The notes beneath the pieces were generated by a model that saw only the letters and a program-made list of their open reading frames with translations, ran no database searches and was not told where the DNA came from. A stretch of DNA of 64,000 nucleotides from Bacillota bacterium (GTDB lineage: Bacteria; Bacillota; Sulfobacillia; JAJZYS01; JAJYTV01): positions 66,003 to 130,002 of the forward strand of contig JAJYSJ010000002.1 in NCBI GenBank assembly GCA_021793645.1, given 5' to 3'. The position numbers were made by a program, and so were the translations under genes. Below, piece after piece: positions 1-9,109 of this stretch. Position 1 is the first letter of the stretch. Each line of letters starts with the position of its first letter.

Positions 1-2172
1 ACCTGCGGCTGGGTGGAGCTGCGCTTTCACTCAGCAGTAGATCTAGCACAACGCGAGGACCTGCTCGCGCCGCTCGTCCATCATGCCGCCGTGACGCTCG
101 CGCGCCAGCAGCAGCGCGAAGAAACGCAGAAGATGCGTCAGCGCATCGCCGACCTCCATGAGGGAACAGCCCGCCTCGCCCAAGGCGCGGACCGCACAGC
201 GATGCTTGCGGCTGGCGTCGCCCTAGGCCGTCGACTCGCCGGCGCACGCTATGCCGCGATCGCGCTGTGGGATGGGCAGGGCAGGCTGCGTGAATTCAGC
301 ACCTCCGGGCTCACACCGGAGCAGCAGGATCACCTCGGGCAGGGGCCTGCGGGCGATGGCCTTCTGCACATCGTGCGCAGTGCCCCAGGTCCAGTGCGGC
401 GCGCCTCGACGCAGACTGCTGTTGGCGAAGGTATACCACTGCCGCCGGGCCACCCGCCCATCACGTCGTTCCTCGGCGTGCCGCTGCGCCTGGGGGACTG
501 GACGGGCGCCTTCTACCTCCTCCGGAAGGAAGGAGCCGCCGAATTCAGCGACACGGACGAGCAGATCTGCGACCTCCTCGGAACTCACCTCGCCTTTGCC
601 TTAGGCGCCATACGCCAGGCCGGCGAGGAGCGTGAGCGATACAGCGCCCTCCTAGAGCTGTTGGGCGCTGTCACGGATGCACGCGAACAGGAGGTTGCAG
701 GCCACTCGCGGCGCGTCGCCGAGTACGCCAAATCGATCGCTGCAGCGCTCGGCCTTCCTTCGCGGGAAGCGGAGCGCATCGGCCACGGAGCACTTTTGCA
801 CGACATCGGCAAGATCGGCATCCCTGACTCCATCCTGCGCAAGCCCGGCCGTCTGAGCGATGAAGAGCGCCTCGTGATGGTCTCCCACGCACCGCTGGGT
901 GGACAGATCGTCTCGGGCGCCTCCACGCTTTCCCCGCTCGCCCCGCTGGTCCGCCACCACCATGAGTGGTTCAACGGACGCGGCTACCCCGACGCCCTCG
1001 TAGGCGAGGCGATCCCCCTCGGAGCGAGAATACTCTCGGTTGCCGACGCGCTCGACTCGATCACGACCGACCGGCCCTACCGCAAGGCGCGCAGTCTTCA
1101 AGAGGCGTTCGATGAACTGCAGCGCTGCGCGGGCAGCCAGTTCGACCCGGATATCGTCGCGGCGGCCATCACAGTGCTCGGCGGTGGCCTGTCCGCCGCG
1201 CCGTCGGATCCGCCAGAACTGCACAGCCTCGTACAGCAGGAGTGGGACCTGCGCACCGCCGCGTGGCGCGTATTGCGCCACCTTGGCGAGCGCCTGCGCA
1301 GCGTGCTGGACATCGAGGCGCTGGGCGCCGACATCCTCGACCTGCTGTCACGCGAACTCGGCTATGTACGCGGTTCACTCAGTGTCCTCGAGCCTTCCGG
1401 CGAGGAGCTGCGCGTCGTGGCCGTAGAAGATCTGCCGCAGGCGATCTGGCCTGGCATGATCATCCCACGCGGGCGCGGCATCTCCTGGGACGCCCTTGCG
1501 TCGGGACGGCCCATGTTCGTGCCGGATCTCGAGGCGGACCCGCGGCATGTCGGCCACTCTGGCATGCACCATGCCGCCGTGTTCGTGCCCCTCTTGGGAG
1601 CGGGCGGCGCTCCACAGGGCATGCTGGTCGTGCACCGACCGCTGCCTGCCATCTTCAACCCATCCGACATCGAACAGTTGGAGGCACTGGCGGTGCCGAT
1701 CGCCGAGGCGGTCGCAGTCGCGCGCCTGCACGACGAACTGCGCCGGCTGATGTCCCGCGACTCCCTGACAGGCACCCTGGACCGGCAGACCGGTTTGGGT
1801 GAACTCGAGGCCGCACTCGCGGTAAAGGCACCGCTCTCGATCCTGCTTTGCGATGTCGACGACCTTTCCGCCTACAACCGCGCGCGCGGCACCGGTGAGG
1901 GGGACCTCGCCCTGCAGCGCCTGGCGAACGCCCTGCGCAGCGCCCTTGAACCCGAGGACCGCCTCTCGCGCTTGAGCGGCGACTCTTTCCTTGTGCTCCT
2001 CCCCTTGCGCGGCACGGATGCCGCCGAGACCATCGCGCGTGCAATCGAGGACGCGGACGTGCCGCCGCACTCGTTCGGGTCTGCAGAAGCTCCAAAAGAC
2101 GGAGATACGGTTCAGGAACTGCTGGCGGTTGCCCAAGCGCGCATCACCGCAGTCCGCGTGGAGAAGATCTAG
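1..2172 (+). CDS. GAF/HD-GYP/GGDEF signalling protein (5' truncated by window edge)
   Basis: The frame is open to the left edge and its first codons look like the end of a GAF domain, so the gene starts outside the window; the first in-window start is the GTG at 13. Counting from there the order is GAF (about 60-205), HD-GYP (about 212-385), GAF (about 430-575) and GGDEF (about 590-710). The HD-GYP part has HDIGK at 262-266, HHH near 314 and GYP near 325, the features of a cyclic-di-GMP phosphodiesterase. The GGDEF part reads SGDSF near 655 instead of GG[DE]EF, so cyclase activity is unlikely. No membrane segment is visible, so it is probably a cytosolic sensor. A Y-family polymerase gene follows after 34 bases. 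Confidence 0.9.
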   Translation, partial: TCGWVELRFHSAVDLAQREDLLAPLVHHAAVTLARQQQREETQKMRQRIADLHEGTARLAQGADRTAMLAAGVALGRRLAGARYAAIALWDGQGRLREFSTSGLTPEQQDHLGQGPAGDGLLHIVRSAPGPVRRASTQTAVGEGIPLPPGHPPITSFLGVPLRLGDWTGAFYLLRKEGAAEFSDTDEQICDLLGTHLAFALGAIRQAGEERERYSALLELLGAVTDAREQEVAGHSRRVAEYAKSIAAALGLPSREAERIGHGALLHDIGKIGIPDSILRKPGRLSDEERLVMVSHAPLGGQIVSGASTLSPLAPLVRHHHEWFNGRGYPDALVGEAIPLGARILSVADALDSITTDRPYRKARSLQEAFDELQRCAGSQFDPDIVAAAITVLGGGLSAAPSDPPELHSLVQQEWDLRTAAWRVLRHLGERLRSVLDIEALGADILDLLSRELGYVRGSLSVLEPSGEELRVVAVEDLPQAIWPGMIIPRGRGISWDALASGRPMFVPDLEADPRHVGHSGMHHAAVFVPLLGAGGAPQGMLVVHRPLPAIFNPSDIEQLEALAVPIAEAVAVARLHDELRRLMSRDSLTGTLDRQTGLGELEAALAVKAPLSILLCDVDDLSAYNRARGTGEGDLALQRLANALRSALEPEDRLSRLSGDSFLVLLPLRGTDAAETIARAIEDADVPPHSFGSAEAPKDGDTVQELLAVAQARITAVRVEKI

Positions 2173-2206
2173 TCCGGCCAGCGAATCGATCCCAGGAGGG
2201 TCCCAA

Positions 2207-3457
2207 ATGGCGCTGATCGGCCTCTGCGACGTCAATGCGATGTTCGCCAGCTGCGCCGCGCTCGAAGATCCCTCGCTGCAAGGGCAGCCTGTGCTGGTCG
2301 CGGGCGATCCGAAGGACCGGCGCAGCATCGTGCTGACCGCGAGCTACGAGGCGCGCGCCTTCGGCGTGCGGACAGCGATGCCGGTCGGCATGGCCCTGCG
2401 CCTGTGTCCGACGGCGCGCATCGTGCCACCGGACCACGCCCTCTACCGCCGCTACAGCCACCTGCTGTTCGAGACACTGCAAGAGTTCACCCCCGTGGTC
2501 GCTCCCGTGAGCATCGACGAGGCGTTCATGGACCTCACCGGCTGCCCTGGGCTGGCAGAGGGTCCGCTCGCGTTCGGCGCCGCCATCCGCGCACGCGTGC
2601 TGGAAGCCGTGGGGCTGACCGTCGCGGTCGGCCTGGCGCCCGGCCGCTGGCTCGCGAAGATGGCCGCGGACCTCGCGAAGCGACGTACCGAAGGCGTACT
2701 GATACTCGGCCCTGGCGACCTCAGGCAGGAGATCTGGCCTCTACCCGTCGAGGCCTTCTACGGCGTCGGCCCGAAGACCGCAGAGCGCTTGCGCGCCCTC
2801 GGCATCCGCACGATCGGGCAGATCGCCCAAAGCGAGGCCCTGGCCGCACTCGGCCGACAGGGCGAGGAACTTCGCCGCCTCGCCCTTGGCGATGATCCGT
2901 CTCCTGTCGAAGCCGATGGGCCCACGAAGTCGATCTCGCACGAACTCACCTTCAGCCGAGACGTGCACCGGCCAGACGAGCTCCGCGGCGTCCTGCTCGG
3001 GCTTTCGGACCAGGTCGCCTACCGCCTGCGCCGCGCTGGCCTCTATGCCGGCAGCGTCACGCTGCGGCTGAAGAACAGCCGGTTTCAGAGCTTCACCCGT
3101 CAGGCGGCGCTCCCCGCACCATCCCAGCACAGCGACGCGCTTTTCACCCTTGCCCTGGATCTCATGACGCGCATGCCGCATGCGGCCTTCCCTGCGCGGC
3201 TGGCCGGCGTCGCCGCCGGTGGGCTCGGCGAGGCAGCCGCACAGGCGCCACCGCTCTTTCCCGACCCGGAAGCAGAGCGTCGCGAACGCCTCGCCGACAC
3301 GGTCACGGCGCTGCGCGCCCGCTACGGCGAAGGCGCCGTATTGCCCTTGGAGACGCTCGGCAGTGCTGCGGCAGAATCCTACGACAAGCGCCGGCACGGC
3401 ACGTCCTTCGAAAAGCCCGACCGCCAAAAGAGGCCGAAGGGAAGGCCCGAGGAATGA
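2207..3457 (+). CDS. Y-family translesion DNA polymerase (DinB/UmuC family)
   Basis: A 416-residue Y-family polymerase that copies damaged DNA. The ATG at 2207 has AGGAGG nine bases upstream; an in-frame extension upstream overlaps the previous gene and is not used. Metal-binding carboxylates are visible: D8 in CDVNA and D104/E105 in SIDEAF, followed by the helix-hairpin-helix thumb region and a little finger with SISHELTF. The N-terminal motif has Asn where DinB has a second Asp (DVNA rather than DMDA), which is the form seen in UmuC/UvrX-type enzymes. No LexA box was found just upstream. It is a second Y-family protein besides the apparently inactive ImuB at 32.7 kb. The subfamily is not certain. 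Confidence 0.9.
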   Translation: MALIGLCDVNAMFASCAALEDPSLQGQPVLVAGDPKDRRSIVLTASYEARAFGVRTAMPVGMALRLCPTARIVPPDHALYRRYSHLLFETLQEFTPVVAPVSIDEAFMDLTGCPGLAEGPLAFGAAIRARVLEAVGLTVAVGLAPGRWLAKMAADLAKRRTEGVLILGPGDLRQEIWPLPVEAFYGVGPKTAERLRALGIRTIGQIAQSEALAALGRQGEELRRLALGDDPSPVEADGPTKSISHELTFSRDVHRPDELRGVLLGLSDQVAYRLRRAGLYAGSVTLRLKNSRFQSFTRQAALPAPSQHSDALFTLALDLMTRMPHAAFPARLAGVAAGGLGEAAAQAPPLFPDPEAERRERLADTVTALRARYGEGAVLPLETLGSAAAESYDKRRHGTSFEKPDRQKRPKGRPEE

Positions 3458-3481
3458 CATCTCCCACTATTCCGATTTGTG

Positions 3482-3490
3482 TGCTATGAT
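3482..3490 (+). promoter_or_regulatory. Extended -10 promoter for cysK
   Basis: TGCTATGAT matches the extended -10 form TGnTATAAT at eight positions; no good -35 lies 17 bases upstream. Transcription would start near 3497, leaving a short leader before the GTG at 3521. This supports the downstream start over the in-frame GTG at 3479, which lies inside the promoter. Confidence 0.55.
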
Positions 3491-3520
3491 TTCCGCATCA
3501 TCGGATCGGAGGGATACGCC

Positions 3521-4447
3521 GTGCAGATCGCCGATTCCATCCTGGACCTGATCGGCCACACGCCGCTCGTCCGTCTCGCATACCTTGGCGAGGGCTCAGG
3601 AGCACAGATCGTCGCAAAGCTGGAGAGCCGCAATCCCGGCGGCAGCGTGAAGGACCGCATCGCCTGGAACATGATCCGCCGCGCCGAGGAGGCCGGCAAG
3701 CTGAAGCCCGGCGGCACGATCGTCGAGCCGACCTCCGGGAACACCGGCGTCGGTCTGGCTGTGGTCGCCGCCGCGCGAGGCTATCACCTGGTCGTGACGA
3801 TGCCGGAGTCGGCATCGATCGAGCGCCGCCTCCTGATAGCCGCATACGGGGCGGAAGTTGTGCTGACTCCGGCCCCCGCGGGCATGAAGGGTGCGATCGC
3901 CAAGGCCGAGGAGATCGCCAAGGAACGCGGTGGAGCCTTCGTTCCCCAGCAGTTCGAGAACCCTGCCAACGCGGAAGTGCACCGCCTGACCACCGCCGAG
4001 GAGATCTGGCAGGACACCGACGGCACAGTCGACGCAGTCGTTGCCGGCGTCGGAACGGGCGGCACGATCACCGGCATCGGCCAGGTACTGAAGGCACGCC
4101 GCAATGTCTTTGTGTTCGCCGTCGAGCCCGCGAACGCCGCCGTGCTCTCCGGCGAGGAGCACCACCCGCACAAGATCCAGGGAATCGGCGCGGGCTTCGT
4201 TCCATCCATCCTGGACCGCAAGGCCTTCGACGGGATCGTCAAGGTCACCGAGCAGGAGGCCTTCGACGCCGCCCGCGAAGCGGCCCGCAAGGCCGGCCTG
4301 ATGGCCGGCATCTCGTCCGGTGCCGCGCTGCACGCGGCGCGCGTCATCGCTGCGCGGCCAGAGATGCAAGGCAAGCTGATCGTCGCCATCCTTCCGGATA
4401 CCGGCGAGCGCTACCTCTCCACGCCGCTTTACAACCCCTCCGTCTGA
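3521..4447 (+). CDS. cysK: Cysteine synthase A (O-acetylserine sulfhydrylase)
   Basis: A PLP enzyme of 308 residues, the usual CysK length, that makes L-cysteine from O-acetylserine and sulfide. The PLP lysine is K44 in GGSVKDR, the TSGNTG substrate loop lies near 75-80, and GTGGTITG binds the PLP phosphate. The GTG at 3521 is preceded by GGAGGG with seven bases spacing. It stands alone on this strand and its 3' end overlaps the convergent histidine kinase gene by 19 bases. O-acetylserine and O-phosphoserine users are hard to tell apart by eye, so the substrate is inferred from overall similarity to CysK. Confidence 0.95.
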   Translation: MQIADSILDLIGHTPLVRLAYLGEGSGAQIVAKLESRNPGGSVKDRIAWNMIRRAEEAGKLKPGGTIVEPTSGNTGVGLAVVAAARGYHLVVTMPESASIERRLLIAAYGAEVVLTPAPAGMKGAIAKAEEIAKERGGAFVPQQFENPANAEVHRLTTAEEIWQDTDGTVDAVVAGVGTGGTITGIGQVLKARRNVFVFAVEPANAAVLSGEEHHPHKIQGIGAGFVPSILDRKAFDGIVKVTEQEAFDAAREAARKAGLMAGISSGAALHAARVIAARPEMQGKLIVAILPDTGERYLSTPLYNPSV

Positions 4448-5910
4448 TTCCCGTCCCCCGCGCGCTCCGGTGGCGATTGCCGCCCGGGGCGCGCAGCGTC
4501 TTGCTGCTCTGGCGCGGGCGACAACTCTGGGGTCGGGTCCTCAGCCGGCGGCTCGCCCGCGTCGGTTGCGGTGGCCAGCGCCAGCTCCAGGCGAAACGTC
4601 GTTCCCCTGCCCACCGCAGACGAGATCCCGAGCCGAGCCCGGTGTGCGTCGGCGATCTCCTTTGCGATGGCGAGGCCAAGTCCGACGCCTGCGCCGGAAA
4701 CGCGCGCCGGGTCCGCCCGGTAGAAGCGTTCAAAGGCGTGCTCTTGCGCCTCTGCGGACATGCCGGGTCCCTCGTCCTGCACGGAGAGCATCGCGCGCTG
4801 TCCCTGGGTCAAGGACTGCACCCGGATCTCTTTGCCCTCGGGCGTAAACTTGATCGCGTTGTCGAGCAGAATCCAAAGGAGCTGCTTGAGGAGATCGAAG
4901 TCGGCGTAGACCGGCACCACTTCGCGCGTCGCGTCTACGACCTGACGGCCTGAACGCAGCGCCTCCGCTTCCTGCACCGTTTCCGCCACGAGCTCCGAGA
5001 GGTCGAAGTAGCTCTTCGTAAGTTGGAGGCCCTGCGCGCCGCGGGCAAGGAACAAAAGGTCCTGCACGAGGCGCTGCAGGCGTCCAGCCTCGCGGCCGAT
5101 CGCCGAAACCGCCTCGCGGCGCACATCCTCCTGCGTCGATCCCCAGCGGTCGAGGAGTTCCGCGTAGCCGGAGATCACCGCGAGCGGTGTGCGCATCTCG
5201 TGCGACGCGTCCGAGACGAAGCGCGACTGGCGCTGAAAGGCGACGTGCAAGCGGTCGAGCATCCGGTTGAAAGCCTGCGCGAGCGCCGAAAGTTCGTCTT
5301 GGCCGCGCGGCTCCTCCAGGCGCTGCGCGAGGTCGCTTTCGGAGATCTGCATCGCGAGGTTCGTCAGCCGCCCGACCGGACGCAGGGCGCGGCGGGCGAA
5401 GAGATAGCCGACCAGGCTGACGAGCAGTAGCCCGGCAAGGCCCGTCCAGATCAGAAGGCCGCGCAAGAGCTGCAGCGCGTCCTCGCTCGCGCGTAGCGTG
5501 ACCGCGACCTCCACGGCGCCGGGCAGGCCGTTGTAGGGGAACGGCAGGCTGACGTAGCTCGCCGGGGCGCCGCGGTAGGTGATCATCTCGCTGACGGTCT
5601 GGGTGATGTTCTTCGGCACCGGCAGGAAGGGCTTCTGCGACCAGACCACCACCTGTCCACCGATGACGACCTGAGCGATCGTCTCGTCTGGCCGCGTGCC
5701 GAAGAGGTACGACGTGTTGTTTACGGTGATCTCGTCTTTGTGGCTCTCGATCTGGGCCAGGGTCTGCTCTGCCGTCGTCTGGGCCGTTTTCTGCGCCTGC
5801 TGCGTCACCTCGTTCTCGAGGAGCGTGAAGATCGTGCCGCCCAGAAGCAGCATGACGGCCGCCATCGCCACTGCGATGAAGACCGTCAGTCGAACGGAGA
5901 GGCTACGCAC
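4429..5910 (-). CDS. Sensor histidine kinase with HAMP domain
   Basis: A 493-residue membrane histidine kinase. It has a transmembrane helix at about 8-28, an extracytoplasmic region of about 125 residues, a second helix at about 165-185, a HAMP linker, a HisKA domain with ASHEMRTPL (phospho-acceptor H237) and an ATPase domain with DNAIKF, DEGPGM and GVGLGLAI. The GTG at 5910 starts eight bases inside the response regulator gene, implying translational coupling; an in-frame extension to 6075 is only a shadow of that gene. It has no PAS domain. Its place downstream of pstSCA invites a PhoR reading, but the architecture is generic and the signal is unknown. Confidence 0.93.
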   Translation of the reverse strand: MRSLSVRLTVFIAVAMAAVMLLLGGTIFTLLENEVTQQAQKTAQTTAEQTLAQIESHKDEITVNNTSYLFGTRPDETIAQVVIGGQVVVWSQKPFLPVPKNITQTVSEMITYRGAPASYVSLPFPYNGLPGAVEVAVTLRASEDALQLLRGLLIWTGLAGLLLVSLVGYLFARRALRPVGRLTNLAMQISESDLAQRLEEPRGQDELSALAQAFNRMLDRLHVAFQRQSRFVSDASHEMRTPLAVISGYAELLDRWGSTQEDVRREAVSAIGREAGRLQRLVQDLLFLARGAQGLQLTKSYFDLSELVAETVQEAEALRSGRQVVDATREVVPVYADFDLLKQLLWILLDNAIKFTPEGKEIRVQSLTQGQRAMLSVQDEGPGMSAEAQEHAFERFYRADPARVSGAGVGLGLAIAKEIADAHRARLGISSAVGRGTTFRLELALATATDAGEPPAEDPTPELSPAPEQQDAARPGRQSPPERAGDGNQTEGL

Positions 5911-6580
5911 CCTCTTGAGCCGCCCGCACGGTGTATCCGACGCCCCGCACCGTGTGGAGAAGCGGCTCCGTGAAGGGCTCGTCGATCTTCGCGCGCAGCT
6001 GGTAGACATATACGTCGACAACATTCGTCGTGCCGTAGAAGTCGTAGCCCCAAACGTGCTCCAGGATCGTCTCACGCGTCTGCGGGTAGCCCTGGTGCAG
6101 CATCAGGTACTCGAGCAGAGAGAACTCGCGCTTCGTCAGCCGAATCTCCCGGCCGGAGCGGGTCACGCTGCGCTCCGCGCGGTCCAGGCGCAGGTCCCCC
6201 ACCTCGAGCACGTCCTGCACCGGGCCCTGGTGGCGGCGAGTGACCGACCGGATCCGCGCCAGAAGCTCCTCCAGCGAGAAGGGCTTGGTCAGGTAGTCGT
6301 CCGCCCCGTAGTCCAGACCTTGGACCTTGTCCTCCAGGCGGTCGCGCGCCGTCAGCAGGATGACGGGCGTACTGGAGCGGCGCCTGAGTCCCTGCAGCAT
6401 GTCGAGGCCCGACATGCCTGGCAGCATCACGTCGAGCAGCACGAGGTCCTGTCCCGAGGAGCCCAGAGAGAGCCCTTCCTCGCCGTCGCGCGCAACCGTC
6501 ACCGTGTGTCCCTCGTGCGTCAGGGCAAGTTCGAGATAGCGCGCGAGGTCGCGGTCGTCCTCCACCACGAGTATCCGCAT
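5903..6580 (-). CDS. OmpR/PhoB-family response regulator
   Basis: A 225-residue DNA-binding response regulator and partner of the overlapping kinase. The receiver has the acidic pair near 8-9, phospho-acceptor D50 in LLDVMLPG, T77 and K99. The C-terminal winged helix carries LTKREFSLLEYL and the VDVYVYQLRAKI recognition helix typical of OmpR members. The ATG at 6580 has GGAGGGG six bases upstream; the in-frame extension to 6649 overlaps the preceding gene and is rejected. It lies 20 bases after the hypothetical gene at 6601 and is probably co-transcribed with it. Phosphate control is possible from the neighbouring pst genes but is only inference. Confidence 0.94.
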   Translation of the reverse strand: MRILVVEDDRDLARYLELALTHEGHTVTVARDGEEGLSLGSSGQDLVLLDVMLPGMSGLDMLQGLRRRSSTPVILLTARDRLEDKVQGLDYGADDYLTKPFSLEELLARIRSVTRRHQGPVQDVLEVGDLRLDRAERSVTRSGREIRLTKREFSLLEYLMLHQGYPQTRETILEHVWGYDFYGTTNVVDVYVYQLRAKIDEPFTEPLLHTVRGVGYTVRAAQEGA

Positions 6581-6600
6581 TCCGATCCCCTCCGCAGCGC

Positions 6601-7035
6601 CTATTGTGCGCGTGCGCTGCGAATCAGGTCCGCAGCGGAGCGCAGCCAATCCATCCGAAGGCCCATCAGGCTGTCCGCGAGACGCACGCTGACGACGAAC
6701 GGACGGTTCCCCGAAGTGATCTCGTCGTACGGCAGCTCCTTGAGCGCCCCCTCTATGAGCCGCAGGCCGCCTATCGTGTCGAACGATCGCACGACGGCAA
6801 GCGACGGGATGTCGACGCGGATCGTGATCGACCCCGACTCTTCGAGCGACGCGCCCAGAAGATAGATTCCGCCGTCTTCGCTGATTCGCATCACCGAGGG
6901 CGCAAGCTGCGCGGGGCGCGGCGAGCGCTGCTTCACGGCATGTACCAGGCTCTCGATCTCATCGGCGGTCAGCACAGGCAGCTTGACAATCTCCTCCAGT
7001 GTCTCGGGAGAAAGCTGCGCGGCGATGTCCTCCAT
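6601..7035 (-). CDS. Hypothetical protein, first gene of the two-component operon
   Basis: A 144-residue protein I do not recognise. It has no signal peptide, membrane helix or cysteine motif. The sequence alternates hydrophobic and charged residues, with a leucine-rich start (PETLEEIVKLPVLTADEIE) and a C-terminal helix ending in RSARAQ. The ATG at 7035 has AGGAGG about ten bases upstream, and an extended -10 element lies about 40 bases upstream. It sits directly before a response regulator and kinase on the same strand, so it may be an accessory or output protein of that system. The reading frame and ribosome site are convincing, but no function is claimed. Confidence 0.75.
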   Translation of the reverse strand: MEDIAAQLSPETLEEIVKLPVLTADEIESLVHAVKQRSPRPAQLAPSVMRISEDGGIYLLGASLEESGSITIRVDIPSLAVVRSFDTIGGLRLIEGALKELPYDEITSGNRPFVVSVRLADSLMGLRMDWLRSAADLIRSARAQ

Positions 7036-7071
7036 GGTGTGCGGCCTCCTGCGTTCACCGTCTGTGGCTAC

Positions 7072-7080
7072 AGCATAGCA
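7072..7080 (-). promoter_or_regulatory. Candidate extended -10 promoter for the two-component operon
   Basis: On the minus strand the sequence is TGCTATGCT, an extended -10 form without a recognisable -35. It lies between the hairpin that closes the pst operon and the AGGAGG of the gene at 7035. This is pattern matching only. Confidence 0.35.
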
Positions 7081-7119
7081 GGAGTTCCTCAGGTTCGGAT
7101 GAGAAAGCGCACGCGAAAG

Positions 7120-7148
7120 GGCCCGGGACGCATCGTGCGTCCCGGGCC
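7120..7148 (-). terminator. Hairpin after pstA
   Basis: A perfect 13-base inverted repeat (arms 7120-7132 and 7136-7148) with a three-base loop lies 13 bases after the pstA stop. The minus-strand T-run after it is weak (CTTTC), so it may be an imperfect intrinsic terminator. It separates the pst genes from the two-component operon. Confidence 0.6.
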
Positions 7149-7160
7149 TCCAACCCGCTC

Positions 7161-7997
7161 TCAGCTGTGTACGGTAGCCCGCTTGATCAGGCTGCGCGCG
7201 ATGACGTTGACGAGCACGATGAACACGAGCAGCAGGAAGCCTGCGGCGTACGCGAGCGCGTTTGCCGACGCGAAGGGCTCATTGATGAAGGTCCACACGA
7301 CGTAGGTCAGGTAGCCGATTGGCGAGTGCGTCAGCGCAAAGCTCGGCATGTAGCTAGACCAGCCCGCGGTGTAGAGAAGCGGTGCCGTCTCGCCGATTGC
7401 AAGCGACAGCGCGAGCAGCACCCCCGTGAGGACGCCGGGAGCGGCAGAGCGCAGAGATACGCGCCAGACGGTCGTTGTCAAGTTCGCTCCAAGCGCCATC
7501 GAGGCTTCGCGCATGCCGCGCGGCACCTTCGAGAGCGCGATCTCCGTCGAACGCACGACGTAGGGGATGCCGATCAGCGCCAGCGCGATCGCCCCGGCGA
7601 GCGTAGAGAACCCCCAGCCGAGTCCGAGCACCATCGTCACGTAGCCGAAGTAGCCGATCACGATCGACGGCACACCGGCCAGCACGTCCGTGGTGAAGCG
7701 CACCATGGCAGAGAAGCGGCTGGTGGGTGCGATCTCGCCCAGGAAGACGCCGGCCGCGATGCCGAGCGGCGCGGCGATCAGGAGGCCCAGCCCAACGATG
7801 TAGAACGTCCCGACGATCGCGTTCGCGAGTCCTCCGCCCGTCCCGACCGTCACCTGCGTAAAGAGCTGGAAGTTGAGTGCCGGCAGCGCGCGCGAGACCA
7901 CGAGCCAGATCATGCCGACAATCGGGATAACGAGGATCAGCCCGAGCGCGGAGGCAAGGATCAGCATCAGACGGTCCTTGATGTAGCGCCAGGTCAT
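7161..7997 (-). CDS. pstA: Phosphate ABC transporter permease PstA
   Basis: A 278-residue inner-membrane permease of the high-affinity phosphate importer. About six hydrophobic helices are visible, with the ABC permease EAA-type loop near GMREASMALGAN, which contacts the ATPase. The start ATG overlaps the pstC stop by four bases (ATGA). It is the last gene of pstSCA; neither pstB (ATPase) nor phoU follows, and none is present elsewhere in the window, so the ATPase must be encoded elsewhere. A hairpin follows the stop. Confidence 0.95.
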   Translation of the reverse strand: MTWRYIKDRLMLILASALGLILVIPIVGMIWLVVSRALPALNFQLFTQVTVGTGGGLANAIVGTFYIVGLGLLIAAPLGIAAGVFLGEIAPTSRFSAMVRFTTDVLAGVPSIVIGYFGYVTMVLGLGWGFSTLAGAIALALIGIPYVVRSTEIALSKVPRGMREASMALGANLTTTVWRVSLRSAAPGVLTGVLLALSLAIGETAPLLYTAGWSSYMPSFALTHSPIGYLTYVVWTFINEPFASANALAYAAGFLLLVFIVLVNVIARSLIKRATVHS

Positions 7998-9082
7998 TGG
8001 GCTTCACTGCCTCCCCTGCGCGCGGCGGCCGAGAGGAGCAGGCGCGCCGGAACGTTCACTACCACCGAAATGAGGAACAGCACCAGGGCCACTTCCGCCA
8101 GCGCATGGACCGCCATGCCGGTCGGGTCGGTCATCGCCGAGTCCAGCTGGGAGACGATCGTCGCCGCCATCGTGCCGATCGGGCTGTAGATGTTTTGCGG
8201 CAGGTAGTTTGCCGCACTGCCGGAGACCATCAGCACGGCCATCGTCTCGCCGAGCGCCCGCCCGAGCCCGAGCACCACGGCGCCGAAGATGCCGCTGGAG
8301 GCCCAGGGAAGCGAAACCCCCCGAATCACTTCCCAGCGCGTGAGTCCAAGCGCCAGTGCGCCGTCCTTCGTTTCGCGCGGCGTCTGCCGCAGCACGTCGC
8401 GCGTCGACGCGGCGATGATCGGCGTGATCATTACGGTGAGAATGAGGCCGGAAGCGAGCAGGCCCTGTCCAGACCCGATCGGTCCCTTGAAAAAGGGGAT
8501 CCAGCCCAGCCAGTGCGAGAGGAACGGCCCGAAGTCGTGGCCGATCCACGGGATCAGCACCGCGATTCCCCAGAGGCCGAGCACCACCGACGGGACGCCT
8601 GCAAGCATTTCCACGACGAACGAGAGGCTGTCCCCGATCCGGGCCGGAAGGTACTCGACCAGAAGGAGCGCGAGCGCCACCGCAAGCGGAATGGCCAAGA
8701 TGACGGCGATCAGTGAGGAAAGCATCGTCCCGACGATGAACGGAACGATGCCGAAAGCTGCGCCGGACGCAGCGGTGGCGCCGTTGTGGTGCGAAAGGGT
8801 GCGGCTATATAGGCTGCCGATGTTCCAGGTGAGCGTTGTGACGAAGTGCCAGCCGTTATAAAGGATTGAGGGCCAGGAGTCGCGCAGCAGAAAGATCAGG
8901 ATGGCCAGCATCGCCGCCAGCGCGCCGCCGGCGATGGCTCCTGTGATCACCTTCAGCAGGATGTCACCCACGCGGCGATGGAAAAGGCTCTGCAGCGCAT
9001 CAAGGGCGCCACCGGCGCGACCGCCGGTGGCCCCCTTGCGCACGCGTTCGGCAAAATTCTCTCTGCCGGGCGTTGCGATCAC
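7994..9082 (-). CDS. pstC: Phosphate ABC transporter permease PstC
   Basis: A 362-residue partner permease of PstA with about six membrane helices after a hydrophilic N terminus of some 45 residues. The permease loop reads RETKDGALALGLTRWE, and the region EMLAGVPSVVLGLWG is typical of PstC. The GTG at 9082 has only a weak GAGGG before it, so the exact start is less certain than the gene. It follows pstS after 27 bases and overlaps pstA by four, giving a compact pstS-pstC-pstA operon. Confidence 0.94.
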   Translation of the reverse strand: MIATPGRENFAERVRKGATGGRAGGALDALQSLFHRRVGDILLKVITGAIAGGALAAMLAILIFLLRDSWPSILYNGWHFVTTLTWNIGSLYSRTLSHHNGATAASGAAFGIVPFIVGTMLSSLIAVILAIPLAVALALLLVEYLPARIGDSLSFVVEMLAGVPSVVLGLWGIAVLIPWIGHDFGPFLSHWLGWIPFFKGPIGSGQGLLASGLILTVMITPIIAASTRDVLRQTPRETKDGALALGLTRWEVIRGVSLPWASSGIFGAVVLGLGRALGETMAVLMVSGSAANYLPQNIYSPIGTMAATIVSQLDSAMTDPTGMAVHALAEVALVLFLISVVVNVPARLLLSAAARRGGSEAQ

Positions 9083-9109
9083 CCCTCAGGGAATTTCGAG
9101 ATGCTGCGG

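Noticed and set aside
3479-3520. Upstream GTG start for cysK
   Set aside because: It lies within the extended -10 promoter and has no ribosome site, while GTG 3521 follows GGAGGG.
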